Shown here in pieces: positions 27,581 to 36,379 of a DNA stretch of 64,000 nt (positions are counted from its first letter, which is position 1; the number at the start of each line of letters is the position of its first letter). Source of the stretch: Spongiibacter sp. IMCC21906 (GTDB taxonomy: Bacteria > Pseudomonadota > Gammaproteobacteria > Pseudomonadales > Spongiibacteraceae); contig NZ_CP011477.1 in the NCBI RefSeq assembly GCF_001010805.1, positions 2,557,001-2,621,000 of the forward strand, given 5' to 3'. The translations under genes were made by a program, and so were the position numbers. The notes under the pieces are model-generated. The model saw nothing but the letters and a program-made list of their open reading frames with translations, had not been told where the DNA came from and made no database searches.

Positions 27581-27936
27581 GACGGCAGGACGACTCCTTT
27601 AGCTAACTTTACCGCCATGATAATGTTAGCCACATGGATGACCCAGACTATGAATACTTAAAGATACCCGACAATTTAATACCCAAGCCCGGCCCGGGCC
27701 GTGTCGGCGCATTTTCATTAGCTGCTGCTATGGTCCAATTCTGGGCATTGACCACATTCTATCCGCTATATCGTGTGAAGTTCTGCCGCTGGTCGCACTT
27801 ATTAGGGGCCTAAGCACTGAGATATGACTACTGTGTAGTCACTTGCCGATAAAATCGGAAATAGCGTGGAAACCACTTCTTTTTTGGGGCGTAACAGTTC
27901 CATTGCTTCGAAGGCCCTGAAAGTCCGCCTCAGGCG
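27581..27936. other. 356-bp gap at the end of the mobile-element remnant
   Basis: The gap lies between the island ORF and the darG stop, two converging units. It holds one weak 59-codon ORF and a small hairpin GACTAC/GTAGTC near 27826-27840. I see no integrase, att repeat or strong terminator. Confidence 0.45.
27634..27813 (+). CDS. possible small protein, 59 residues
   Basis: The ORF MDDPDYEYLKIPDNLIPKP continues into a moderately hydrophobic stretch (FSLAAAMVQFWALTTFYPLY), possibly one membrane segment. No ribosome-binding site is evident. It could be a remnant of a longer gene broken during island decay. Listed only because nothing else explains this stretch. Confidence 0.25.
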   Translation: MDDPDYEYLKIPDNLIPKPGPGRVGAFSLAAAMVQFWALTTFYPLYRVKFCRWSHLLGA

Positions 27937-28983
27937 TCAGGATCCCTTCACTGGAATCCAGCCTAATGTCTCTAACTGCTGCCAGGCTGCATTAACATGG
28001 GATTGCGTCATTATCTGTTTTTTACGAGGGTTCCAAGCTTGTACCTTGCTTAGCGCCTGATAAGCGTTGGTGGCACCCTCGCGTGTTGCTACCCAGTGAA
28101 CACTAGCAAGCAGTTCCATGCCAAAAGGTGACTGGAAGCCCTCAATCAGCTCAGCCACTTCACTCACTCGCTTTAAAACGCCGGGGTCTATTTCTTGTAA
28201 GTAACGATTAGCCTCGGCTAGGGCCGTATCATCCGGGGTGATTTGAGACTCAACAACACCGTCCCCCACCCCGTGGAGATAGTGTCCGTCCATACGATCG
28301 AGGGCATGGCGTAGGTTGTCAGCGTAAGGGCCAAACTTGTCTTTTACAAAGTTCAGTTTCAAGCTCTGGCCGGCCTCTTGCAGAAAGTAAGCTAATTTCT
28401 GCACCTCGATTTTGGATAACCCATAGTCAAGGGCTTGGTAGGTTTTGAGCAAAGCCAGAATAGCTGCGCGCCCCGGGGTCATTTTGGGGGCTGGGGTGTT
28501 CACTTCAAGCTCTACCGGTGCCGCTCCCTCCTGGGGCTCAAATAGGCGTAACTCAATATCGACCTCGGCAAAATAACGCTCAATCAGCGGGCGAACGTCG
28601 CGCCAATCTAACCCGCCGTTACCGCAACCCAAGGGCGGCATCACAATAGAGCCTATGCCTCGCTCGCGTACCACCTCGAGCAAATCGGCCAGGCCTGACT
28701 CAATATCTGCCAGCTTTGACGCATTACGCCAATGGGCTTTGGTGGGGAAGTTGATAATAAACCGCGGCGTTGCCAAACCGCCCAAATCGTAGACAAACAT
28801 GCTGCCGGGCTTCACTTGTCCGGCTTTACAGGCAGCAGAATAGGCTTTGAAGTTTTGGGGCCACTTCTTTTTAAACTGCAGAGCGATGCCTTTACCCATC
28901 ACCCCCACGCAGTTAACGGTGTTAACAATGGCATCGACATCGTGCTGCTTAAGCAGATCTCCACTGGTTGTCACTATTGCCAT
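27937..28983 (-). CDS. darG: DarG antitoxin: macrodomain DNA ADP-ribosyl glycohydrolase
   Basis: Antitoxin of 348 residues. Residues 1-155 form a macrodomain (DAIVNTVNCVGVMGKGIALQFKK near 15-37; IVMPPLGCGNGGLDW near 111-125), the enzyme that removes ADP-ribose placed on DNA thymidines by DarT. Residues 170-345 form a second helical domain (LSKIEVQKLAYFLQEAG, KFGPYADNLRHALDRMDG) that in DarG proteins binds and blocks the toxin; it resembles the Panacea/SocA-like fold. The gene follows darT by 100 bp on the same strand and is last in the hsd-dar operon. Family assignment is strong; the Panacea resemblance is my reading. Confidence 0.93.
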   Translation of the reverse strand: MAIVTTSGDLLKQHDVDAIVNTVNCVGVMGKGIALQFKKKWPQNFKAYSAACKAGQVKPGSMFVYDLGGLATPRFIINFPTKAHWRNASKLADIESGLADLLEVVRERGIGSIVMPPLGCGNGGLDWRDVRPLIERYFAEVDIELRLFEPQEGAAPVELEVNTPAPKMTPGRAAILALLKTYQALDYGLSKIEVQKLAYFLQEAGQSLKLNFVKDKFGPYADNLRHALDRMDGHYLHGVGDGVVESQITPDDTALAEANRYLQEIDPGVLKRVSEVAELIEGFQSPFGMELLASVHWVATREGATNAYQALSKVQAWNPRKKQIMTQSHVNAAWQQLETLGWIPVKGS

Positions 28984-29083
28984 ATTTCACCTTTACGTTT
29001 GATAGTCCCCTGCAGGTACTTAGGGGACCATTGTACCCTGAAATCTCGATGCTTTGAGTACCACTTGCGTTATAACTGTGCGC

Positions 29084-29761
29084 TTAGAAATACCATTCTG
29101 GCATTGTCTGTACGCTCAAAGTCACCCCAGCCGCACCGGCTAAGTCTCGCACGCGCTGAGCAGCTTGGTCATTGGCAAGCCCAATGCGGGTAAACCAGTC
29201 AATAGGCACGGCATTTTTAACCAAAAACTCCGCCTGACGCTTTTCTCGACGGTCTAGGTACTTCGCCGGCTCGTGGCGATCGTGAAAATATCGGCAAAAG
29301 CCATCAAGGGTTGGCGGCTCTGTTAGCAAGTCCCAATCTATGGCGTCTTTCAGCTGGTACGGGTCGGTATAGGCTACGCTATAAGCCTTGGTCGCATTAC
29401 GATCATAAAATACGAACTCGGCACCTTCATCCACCACCCGCCTCACATGCAGCTCAAAATGCACAATATCTGCCTGGCCGTAATGGCAACCTGCCACTTG
29501 CCCGTGGTGTATAGCACTTAACATGGGCGAGCGCGGAGCAAAATAAAACGGCACATAGTCGTGAATGGTGCCGCCGGGCGGATCCACTACCGCCCTTGTC
29601 GAGCGCATACCTTGAGCCCCAGCATGGGCGATATTGTGGTAACCCAGTTGTAAAGCCTCGCCGCGAGTTTTCGACACCAATGCACGCTGCTGAAAAATCG
29701 CCGCCAAATTATCAATGGCTGTGATATGAAACAAACGCACAGGGACTGGCATCGCGCACAT
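29084..29761 (-). CDS. darT: DarT toxin: DNA thymidine ADP-ribosyltransferase
   Basis: Toxin of 225 residues (DUF4433). The NAD-binding start is RLFHITAIDNLAAIF (His12), followed by the substrate loop GGTIHDYVPFYFAPRSPML. The catalytic glutamate is Glu178 in EKRQAEFLVKN, so the active site is intact. DarT attaches ADP-ribose to thymidine in single-stranded DNA at short motifs, stalling replication; it is an established anti-phage effector held in check by DarG. The ATG at 29761 is 3 bp after the hsdS stop, so it is almost surely co-transcribed and perhaps coupled to hsdS. A second in-frame ATG lies three codons later. Confidence 0.93.
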   Translation of the reverse strand: MCAMPVPVRLFHITAIDNLAAIFQQRALVSKTRGEALQLGYHNIAHAGAQGMRSTRAVVDPPGGTIHDYVPFYFAPRSPMLSAIHHGQVAGCHYGQADIVHFELHVRRVVDEGAEFVFYDRNATKAYSVAYTDPYQLKDAIDWDLLTEPPTLDGFCRYFHDRHEPAKYLDRREKRQAEFLVKNAVPIDWFTRIGLANDQAAQRVRDLAGAAGVTLSVQTMPEWYF

Positions 29762-29764
29762 AAA

Positions 29765-31555
29765 TCAGGACTCGCACATTTCCGTGTCAGCCGCTAAAGC
29801 CCCCGTCACCACCGCATCGGTAAAGTGTTGCTGGGTTTGTTGGGCGGTTTGTAGGCGTTGTTTGAGCTGGTCGCAGAGGGTGGTGAGCTCTTCGACTTTG
29901 GCGACTATCCTTTTTTGTTCTTCAACGGGTGGAAAAGGGAAAACCAAGTCTCTCAATAGCCCTAAATTTAGGACGTTCATAGTTGAGCCATGACTTTTCT
30001 CATATAACTCGTCTTGTATCAATTGACTACCTAAAACCAATCTAATGTATTCCCTGTATACATCTGGGTTTAACCCCAGTTTTACCAAACGCGGGTTAAT
30101 AATCCCTCGCTGACAACTGTCACTTAAAATCAACACCTTTCCTATTGTCCCAACCAAGCTGATCAATATGTCTCCTGGTTGAACACGGCATGACTCTAAC
30201 GCCAGATATTTGTCCTCACTAATGTAATAGTCACCAATATTTTCATCATTCGAAATCACCTGCTCTTGACCATATATTTTATATCCAGACTCTACATACA
30301 TCGTTTTCTTCAATGCCGACCCAAAAGGGCCTGCTTTTAGAGCATTCTTCTCATTTTTGGCGATATTATCGAACTTACACCACTCCCACCCCTCCGGCAG
30401 TTCAAACGGTTTTTCTTCGTCGGTGATGGGCGGCAGGGGTTTTTGTTTTTTGATTTTTCTATCTTTTATCAACTGCTCTTTTTCGGCGGCGATGCGTTTT
30501 AGCAGTTCGCTGGCGGGCTCGTCGGTTGGGTCTTGTTTGACGAGTTTGCCCATGACGGCGAGTTGCAGGATGGTTTGTTTGAGTTTGTCGATGGCGTGCA
30601 GGCCTGCGATGGTGCTGGGAAAGAGGATGTCCCAGTTTTGCTCTAATCTTGCCCAGTTTTCCATTAGCTCGGTGTGGCTTTTGGCCTGGGTGAGTGCGTC
30701 CAGCAGGGTATCGGCCAGGGTGGCGTGGGCGTCTAGGCTTTGCTCGGTTTGGTTTTCCAGCTGGTCGCAGAGGGCCATTAGCTCATCAACTTTGGCGACT
30801 ATGCGGTGTTGTTCGTGTTCGCCAGGGAGTCCAATGACATAATTAAGGAGCTCTTCTTGCTTAATTCCAGCAACGGTGGTGCCAGTCCCTTTGATTTTCA
30901 GAGTTGCAAAGGTATTCAAGAAAAATTCAATATTAATGCATGAAGGAAGTTTCACTGCTTTTAGATCTTGATTAATGGCTATAGGAACTCCGGCGATGCC
31001 GATCTTCCCCAATCCCATTCTTGTACAGATTAAGACATCTCCAGAGTCGGCTAACTTACTCCCTGATTCAAGTCCGGCCTCAGTAATATAATCCTGAGTC
31101 TCATGAATATAACGCGACTTTCCTAGATCTTTAACACTTGCCCAAGGAATATCGCCATCCCAAAATTCGCTATTCCGCTTACTGGGCGTTCCACCACTAA
31201 TAATGGAGCTAAAAAGCTCTCCCAATCGAACCCACTTCCAACCCAAAGGTAAATCGAAGTGGCACTCTTCTTTTGAAATTTTCGTTAGCTTTTTAGGTCG
31301 TTTAATCTTTCCGGCTTTTATAAGCTGCTCTTTTTCTTCGTTAATATGTTCTAGTAACTCACTCGCAGGCTCATCATTCGGATCTTGTGGCACTAATTTA
31401 CCGCGCACGGCCAACTCTAATATCAGCTCGCGCAGTTTTTTGATGCCGTGTAGATCAATCTTTTTAGAACTGCCACGGCCGGTGCTGGCTTTGCTCTGGA
31501 TGCTGGACGTCCAGAGGTCAATATTGTCGGTGATTAAATTTTCTACTTTATTCAT
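29765..31555 (-). CDS. hsdS: Type I restriction-modification specificity subunit HsdS
   Basis: DNA-recognition subunit of 596 residues with two target-recognition domains. The two halves are clear internal duplicates: a helical spacer (LRELILELAVRGKLVPQDPN... and LKQTILQLAVMGKLVKQDPT...) precedes each recognition domain (LPLGWKWVRLGEL; LPEGWEWCKFDNI), and each ends with EEQ-type RIVAKV.EL..LCDQL helices. The two recognition domains differ, as expected for a bipartite target. The ATG at 31555 (MNKVENLI) is chosen; the open frame extends to a TTG at 31585, but those codons come from a 34-bp repeat. It lies between hsdM and darT. Confidence 0.94.
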   Translation of the reverse strand: MNKVENLITDNIDLWTSSIQSKASTGRGSSKKIDLHGIKKLRELILELAVRGKLVPQDPNDEPASELLEHINEEKEQLIKAGKIKRPKKLTKISKEECHFDLPLGWKWVRLGELFSSIISGGTPSKRNSEFWDGDIPWASVKDLGKSRYIHETQDYITEAGLESGSKLADSGDVLICTRMGLGKIGIAGVPIAINQDLKAVKLPSCINIEFFLNTFATLKIKGTGTTVAGIKQEELLNYVIGLPGEHEQHRIVAKVDELMALCDQLENQTEQSLDAHATLADTLLDALTQAKSHTELMENWARLEQNWDILFPSTIAGLHAIDKLKQTILQLAVMGKLVKQDPTDEPASELLKRIAAEKEQLIKDRKIKKQKPLPPITDEEKPFELPEGWEWCKFDNIAKNEKNALKAGPFGSALKKTMYVESGYKIYGQEQVISNDENIGDYYISEDKYLALESCRVQPGDILISLVGTIGKVLILSDSCQRGIINPRLVKLGLNPDVYREYIRLVLGSQLIQDELYEKSHGSTMNVLNLGLLRDLVFPFPPVEEQKRIVAKVEELTTLCDQLKQRLQTAQQTQQHFTDAVVTGALAADTEMCES

Positions 31556-31556
31556 A

Positions 31557-31590
31557 GATTGCCGCGTCGCTGACGCTCCTCGCAATGACG
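31557..31590 (-). repeat. dispersed palindromic repeat between hsdM and hsdS
   Basis: On the minus strand it reads CGTCATTGCGAGGAGCGTCA, then GCGACGCGGCAATC. It folds with ATTGC/GCAAT outer and GCGTC/GACGC inner arms. The type is widespread as an intergenic REP-like repeat in proteobacteria. It fills nearly all of the 40-bp hsdM-hsdS gap. Confidence 0.7.
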
Positions 31591-31595
31591 TGGGC

Positions 31596-33053
31596 TTAGT
31601 GAGAAAGTGCCTCAGCCAGAATGGTTTTCAGCTGGTCACGCAGGGCCTGTATCTCTTGCTGTTGCTCGGCGTATTGGGCCAGTAGCTGCTCAGGATCGTG
31701 CACCACTTGTTCTTCGACATGGGGGTTTTTAATGTCGAGGTTGTAATTGCGCTGTTTGATCTCGTCGATGCTGACTTTCCAGGCCCAGCGGTTTTCCTCG
31801 CGAGTGTTAAAACCATCTTCGCGCTTGCCCCACCACTTACGGCACTCGCTAAAGTGCTCCAACTGCATGGGTTTGGTTTTATTAAAGGCTTTAACGCCCT
31901 CGGGCAATGGCAGCTCGTAGTACCAGACCTGCTCGGTGGGCTCGACTTTATCAAAAAATAAAATATTGGTTTTAATGCTGGTGTAAGGCGCGAATACCGA
32001 GTTGGGCAGGCGCACTAGGGTGTGCAAGTTGCACTCTTTAAGCAGTTGCTCTTTGATTTTGGTTTTTACGCCCTCGCCAAACAAGGTGCCGTCGGGCAGT
32101 ACCACGGCGGCGCGGCCGCCCTCCTTCAACACTTCGATAATCAGCTGCAAAAACAAATCGGCGGTTTCGCGGGTTTGCATCTCGGCGGGGAAGTTTTTCT
32201 CGATGCCGTCTTCTTCGGTGCCGCCAAAGGGCGGGTTGGTAATCACCACGTCTTTGTCGGCATCCCAGTTAGACAGCGGCTGATTGAGCGTATTGCCGTG
32301 GCGAATATTGGACGGCACCTCGATGCCGTGCAGCAGCATATTGGTGGTACACAACAGGTGCGGCAGCTGCTTTTTTTCGACACCGGCAATTTGGCCTTGC
32401 AGGGTTTGGTAGTCTTGGGTGGTTTTTTGGTAGTGAGTGCGAATATGGTCGGTGGCGCAAGCCAAGAAACCGCCGGTGCCGCAGGCCGGGTCGAATACGG
32501 CTTCGCCCAGTTGCGGGTCGATCATTTCGACAATAAAGCGGGTAACGGCGCGCGGGGTGTAGAACTCACCGGCGTTGCCTGCGCTTTGTAAGTCTTTCAG
32601 GATTTGCTCGTAAATATCGCCAAACAGGTGGCGCTCGTTGGAGTTGGTAAAATCCACCTCGTTGAGCTTATTAATGACTTGGCGCAAGAGCGTGCCGTTT
32701 TTCATGTAGTTGTAGGCATCGCTAAAGGCTTCGCGCACGATAAAACCGCGCGGGTTGGTTTTGATATTGGCGCTGTAGCTTTTTAGCGTAGGGAATAGAT
32801 CGTCGTTGACGAACTCTAACAACTCATCGCCGGTGATGCCCTGCTCATCCGCCGCCCATTCGCGCCAGAGGTATTTGCTGGGGATGGGTTCGCGGTAGTC
32901 GTCTTGCTCTAACTCTAACTGTTCTTCTTGGGCATCAAATATTTTAAGAAACAGCAACCAGCTAAGCTGGCCCAAGCGCTGGGCGTCGCCGTCTACCCCG
33001 GCGTCTTTGCGCATAATGTCTTGGATGGATTTGATAACGGTACTGATGGACAT
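31596..33053 (-). CDS. hsdM: Type I restriction-modification DNA adenine methyltransferase subunit HsdM
   Basis: N6-adenine methyltransferase of 485 residues, the core of the HsdM2S methylase. The N-terminal HsdM helical domain is at 1-140. The SAM site FDPACGTGGFLACA and catalytic NPPFGG (N6-adenine gamma/beta-type NPPF) are both intact. AGEFYTPRAVTRFIVEMI before the SAM motif is a Type I hallmark. A C-terminal coiled helix (EQLLAQYAEQQQEIQALRDQL) contacts HsdS. It follows hsdR by 61 bp. Confidence 0.96.
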   Translation of the reverse strand: MSISTVIKSIQDIMRKDAGVDGDAQRLGQLSWLLFLKIFDAQEEQLELEQDDYREPIPSKYLWREWAADEQGITGDELLEFVNDDLFPTLKSYSANIKTNPRGFIVREAFSDAYNYMKNGTLLRQVINKLNEVDFTNSNERHLFGDIYEQILKDLQSAGNAGEFYTPRAVTRFIVEMIDPQLGEAVFDPACGTGGFLACATDHIRTHYQKTTQDYQTLQGQIAGVEKKQLPHLLCTTNMLLHGIEVPSNIRHGNTLNQPLSNWDADKDVVITNPPFGGTEEDGIEKNFPAEMQTRETADLFLQLIIEVLKEGGRAAVVLPDGTLFGEGVKTKIKEQLLKECNLHTLVRLPNSVFAPYTSIKTNILFFDKVEPTEQVWYYELPLPEGVKAFNKTKPMQLEHFSECRKWWGKREDGFNTREENRWAWKVSIDEIKQRNYNLDIKNPHVEEQVVHDPEQLLAQYAEQQQEIQALRDQLKTILAEALSH

Positions 33054-33114
33054 AGGTTTCTCTATTGATAACTGCCGCCCGCTATAAGGCGAACGGCAGG
33101 CTTAGGTTTTGGGT

Positions 33115-35559
33115 TTATGCGCTTTTATCGGACTTGTGATAGAGCTGGCGCTCTAGGTCCGCGACAGCCTTTTGGTATTTGGGTTTGCCGCCAAAACCCT
33201 GTTTGACGATCTCAAGCGGCGAGCCGTATTGGCTGATAGGCTGGACTTTGAGCACGTTCATGCTTTCGATTTCGGGGATACCCGCATCGGCGTATTTGTC
33301 CAGTAAAGCCTCCAGCACGGCGCGAGCAGTGCCAGAGTATTGGCCAAAATAGTTTCGCTTTTTGACGTTATTTGCCCGCTCTTGCCGGGTAAGCGGCGGC
33401 TGATCAAAAGCGACGTGGCAGATTAAATCAAAGGCGTCCAGGTCGCGGCCTACATCCTCGCGCAGGGCTTCCCAGATGACGCCTTGTTCGGCCAGCTCGT
33501 CCATGACCGCTTGTTTTCGGTCGGCGGCGTTCCATTTATTGATAAATTCATCCAGCGAGGCAAACTGCTGCTGCACGGCTTTGCGGGTGTAGTCTTTAAA
33601 GGATTCGGTGACCAGCTTGCCGTCGGCGTCGTAATATTGCACGCGTTCGTCCAGCTTTTTAACGGTGACGCCAGAGACGTGGTACTTGATGTATTCGCTT
33701 TCTTCGCAGCCCTCCATGGGGCCATCGTCAAAAGGCGTATCAACGCTGTACCCGGGCCACTCGCCTTCACTTATTTCGCCAGTGTTTTCGGTATCGCCCT
33801 CCGGGTAATCATCCTCATTGAGGTTAGTGGGGTCGTTTAGGGCGTCTTCTATTTCAGTGTTTTCTGGGTCGTTAATCTCGGCGGGGCTTATCACCAGAAT
33901 TTTCTCGGGCACGCCGTCAAAACGCTCGTCGGCAAATAGCTCGGTGGCTTTTTTAAAGTCGAGGATGGTAAACCAGAGTTTGTTGTAGCGGTCGTCTATG
34001 CGGGTGCCACGACCAATGATCTGCTTAAACTTGGTCATGGATTGGATGTTTTGATCCAGCACCACCAACTTACAGGTTTTAGCATCGACGCCGGTGGTCA
34101 TTAACTCCGAGGTGGTGGCAATAACTGGGTAGGGTTTTTTGGGGTTAATAAAGTTATCCAGCTGAGCTTTGCCGATGGCATCGTCACCGGTGATCTTCAT
34201 CACGTACTTATCGTCTTTGGCAACTTGCTCGGGATTTAGATTCACCAGAGCCCGGCGCATACGCTCGGCGTGGTCAATGTCGTTACAAAAGACGATGGTT
34301 TTGGCCATCGGGTCGGTTCGCTTGAGGTAATTGGTGATGGTTTCGGCTACCAGCTCGGTGCGCTCGTCAATGACCATGGTGCGGTCAAAGTCTTTTTGGT
34401 TGTAGACGCGGTCTTTAATCACCTCGCCTTGTTTGTCGGTTTGGCCTTTGGTGGGGCGCCAGCCTTCTACGTCGATGTCTATATCCACGCGCACGACTTT
34501 GTAGGGGGCGAGAAAGCCGTCTTCAATGCCTTCTTTAAGCGAGTAGGTGTACACCGGCTCGCCAAAGTAGTCGGTGTTAGAGACTTCCTCGGTTTCTTTG
34601 GGCGTGGCCGTCAAACCGATTTGGGTAGCGCCGCTAAAGTATTCCAAGATTTCGCGCCAAGCGCTGTCTTCGGCGGCGGAGCCACGGTGGCACTCGTCGA
34701 TTACGATAAGATCGAAAAAGTCCGGGTCCACTTGCTTGTAGGCTTTTTGGTGTTCTTCGGGGCCGGTTAGGGCTTGGTAGAGGGCCAGGTGAATTTCGTA
34801 GGCTGGGTCTACCGTGCGCTTGGTGATTTTGGTCATCGCCTCGCCGAAGGGCTGAAAGTCGTTAATGCGAGTTTGATCCACCAATACGTTGCGGTCGGCC
34901 AAAAACAAGATGCGCTTTTTCTGCCGTGCCTTCCATAAACGCCAGATGATTTGAAAGGCGGTATAGGTTTTGCCGGTGCCGGTGGCCATTACCAGCAAAA
35001 TACGGTCTTGGCCGCTACTGACGGCTTCAATGGATTTGTTAATGGCTTGTAGCTGATAGTAGCGCGGCGTCTTGCCGCTACCGTCGTCATGGTAGGGCTG
35101 CTGAATAATCGGCAGCTGGGCCTCGGTATAACCTTTGTAGGCGCAGTACTTTTGCCAGAGGGTCTTGGGGCTAGGAAAATCTTGCAGGCTGATTTCGGAT
35201 TCAAGTTGCGCGGGGTTGGTTTTATCGTGAAAGATAAAACCATCGCCATTGCTGGCAAACACAAAAGGAACGTCCAGTAGGCGGGCGTAATCCAGCCCCT
35301 GCTGCATGCCTTTGCCGACCTCGTGCTTATTGGCTTTGGCCTCAATCACCGCCAAGGGCAGGTTGGGCTTGTAATCCAGTACAATATCCGCCGATTTAAC
35401 GGTTTTACGCATACCCATTTGGCCGCGCACAATTACTTTGCCATCACGCAGCTTCACTTCTTGGCGAACCTGAGTCATTTTGTCCCACCCCGCCCCCTCT
35501 ACCGCCGGCAAAATGTACTTAGTAATGATGTCCGTTTCACTGAGCTTCTTTTTATCCAT
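33115..35559 (-). CDS. hsdR: Type I restriction endonuclease subunit HsdR (EcoEI-type)
   Basis: ATP-dependent translocase/nuclease of 814 residues from ATG 35559 ([16 protein letters not shown]). An upstream extension of 28 codons reads through non-coding DNA and is rejected. The nuclease domain is at about 1-160, with PD-(D/E)xK residues in DIVLDYKP and VIEAKANK. The helicase motor follows: Walker [21 protein letters not shown] (motif II), LTATPKE (motif III), [10 protein letters not shown] and IIGRGTR (motif VI). The EcoEI-like C-terminal domain is complete. All catalytic motifs are intact, so the system is probably active. First gene of the hsdR-hsdM-hsdS-darT-darG unit. Confidence 0.95.
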   Translation of the reverse strand: MDKKKLSETDIITKYILPAVEGAGWDKMTQVRQEVKLRDGKVIVRGQMGMRKTVKSADIVLDYKPNLPLAVIEAKANKHEVGKGMQQGLDYARLLDVPFVFASNGDGFIFHDKTNPAQLESEISLQDFPSPKTLWQKYCAYKGYTEAQLPIIQQPYHDDGSGKTPRYYQLQAINKSIEAVSSGQDRILLVMATGTGKTYTAFQIIWRLWKARQKKRILFLADRNVLVDQTRINDFQPFGEAMTKITKRTVDPAYEIHLALYQALTGPEEHQKAYKQVDPDFFDLIVIDECHRGSAAEDSAWREILEYFSGATQIGLTATPKETEEVSNTDYFGEPVYTYSLKEGIEDGFLAPYKVVRVDIDIDVEGWRPTKGQTDKQGEVIKDRVYNQKDFDRTMVIDERTELVAETITNYLKRTDPMAKTIVFCNDIDHAERMRRALVNLNPEQVAKDDKYVMKITGDDAIGKAQLDNFINPKKPYPVIATTSELMTTGVDAKTCKLVVLDQNIQSMTKFKQIIGRGTRIDDRYNKLWFTILDFKKATELFADERFDGVPEKILVISPAEINDPENTEIEDALNDPTNLNEDDYPEGDTENTGEISEGEWPGYSVDTPFDDGPMEGCEESEYIKYHVSGVTVKKLDERVQYYDADGKLVTESFKDYTRKAVQQQFASLDEFINKWNAADRKQAVMDELAEQGVIWEALREDVGRDLDAFDLICHVAFDQPPLTRQERANNVKKRNYFGQYSGTARAVLEALLDKYADAGIPEIESMNVLKVQPISQYGSPLEIVKQGFGGKPKYQKAVADLERQLYHKSDKSA

Positions 35560-35770
35560 ACCGAGCCTGTTGAAGTTGTGTGCTGCCTTTACGTTACCTA
35601 TTGGGTGTTTGGCACATAATATACCAGTGAAAGCCAAATACATTTAATTTGGACAGGTTAAATGCAGGGTGCGAGAGCGTGGGGCGGCGTAATAAATCAC
35701 GCGAGAATCAAGAAGACTGAATCAGAGTAAATTTCCGTACAGTTACCGTACTCGCCCATATTCCAGATAA

Positions 35771-35799
35771 AACAAAGCCCGCATATAGCGGGCTTTGTT
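35771..35799 (-). terminator. terminator downstream of tRNA-Ser
   Basis: AACAAAGCCCGC at 35771-35782 pairs perfectly with GCGGGCTTTGTT at 35788-35799 around a short loop, 8 bp past the tRNA 3' end. It insulates the tRNA from the defence operon. Confidence 0.88.
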
Positions 35800-35807
35800 A
35801 TTGATTA

Positions 35808-35900
35808 TGGCGGAGAAGGAGGGATTCGAACCCTCGATGAGGCTATAAACCCCATACTCCCTTAGCAGGGGAGCGCCTTCAGCCACTCGGCCACCTCTCC
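35808..35900 (-). tRNA. tRNA-Ser, anticodon GCU
   Basis: A 93-nt class II tRNA including an encoded 3' CCA. The acceptor stem is GGAGAGG/CTTCTCC, the D loop has GCCGAGTGG, the anticodon loop is CTGCTAA (GCU, reads AGC/AGU), and there is a long variable arm and the T arm GGTTCGAATCC. Its 3' end faces the accessory island, the usual side for element insertion. Confidence 0.97.
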
Positions 35901-35986
35901 AAAACTTCTTTTTAAGCATCACTTTTTCATGCCAAGCAATATAAAAGAGGATGCTTAAAACGCGGCGTGATGATAAGTTTTATGAC

Positions 35987-36021
35987 GTTCAAAAAGCAAG
36001 TCAAACGACGGCTTTTTGAAC
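35987..36021. other. long hairpin between csrA and tRNA-Ser
   Basis: GTTCAAAAAGC at 35987-35997 and GCTTTTTGAAC at 36011-36021 form a perfect 11-bp stem with a 13-nt loop. It may end csrA transcription (minus), although no strong T run follows. Confidence 0.5.
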
Positions 36022-36114
36022 AAAGACAAACACTTATCTCTGTACGCGTCTTACGAAACGGGCGGCATGATACCACACTGAGCGGATATGCAAAGACCTA
36101 GGACGGCTTTTTTG

Positions 36115-36297
36115 CTATTCCTTTTCCCCGGTCTTCTCACTTTGAATGCGATCGTAAATTTCCTCGCGGTGAACTGCAACATGCTTGGGCGCATTCACCC
36201 CAAGCCGAACTTGGTTTCCTTTAACACCAAGAACAGTAACGGTGACTTCATCACCAACCATCAGTGTTTCACCGATACGACGCGTTAGAATTAACAT
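36115..36297 (-). CDS. csrA: carbon storage regulator CsrA
   Basis: RNA-binding post-transcriptional regulator of 60 residues. It starts [20 protein letters not shown]. Arg6/Arg7 and Arg44 ([11 protein letters not shown]), the residues that contact GGA motifs in target mRNAs, are present. Length and sequence match the family in full. It lies between lysC and tRNA-Ser, the conserved gammaproteobacterial location. Confidence 0.98.
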   Translation of the reverse strand: MLILTRRIGETLMVGDEVTVTVLGVKGNQVRLGVNAPKHVAVHREEIYDRIQSEKTGEKE

Positions 36298-36379
36298 AGT
36301 GGCTTCTCCTTTTTAGAGCCCTAATCCATTACCTCTGGCGTCCCTTCCAATGGTCCTGCCTTGCTTACGTATTACACTA

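Noticed and set aside
35560-35643. 28-codon N-terminal extension of HsdR
   Set aside because: The added residues are not family-like; [11 protein letters not shown] matches the expected HsdR start.
35808-35900. att direct repeat of the tRNA-Ser 3' end at the far side of the island
   Set aside because: I searched by eye for a copy of the tRNA 3' end near 26.3 and 27.6-27.9 kb and found none.
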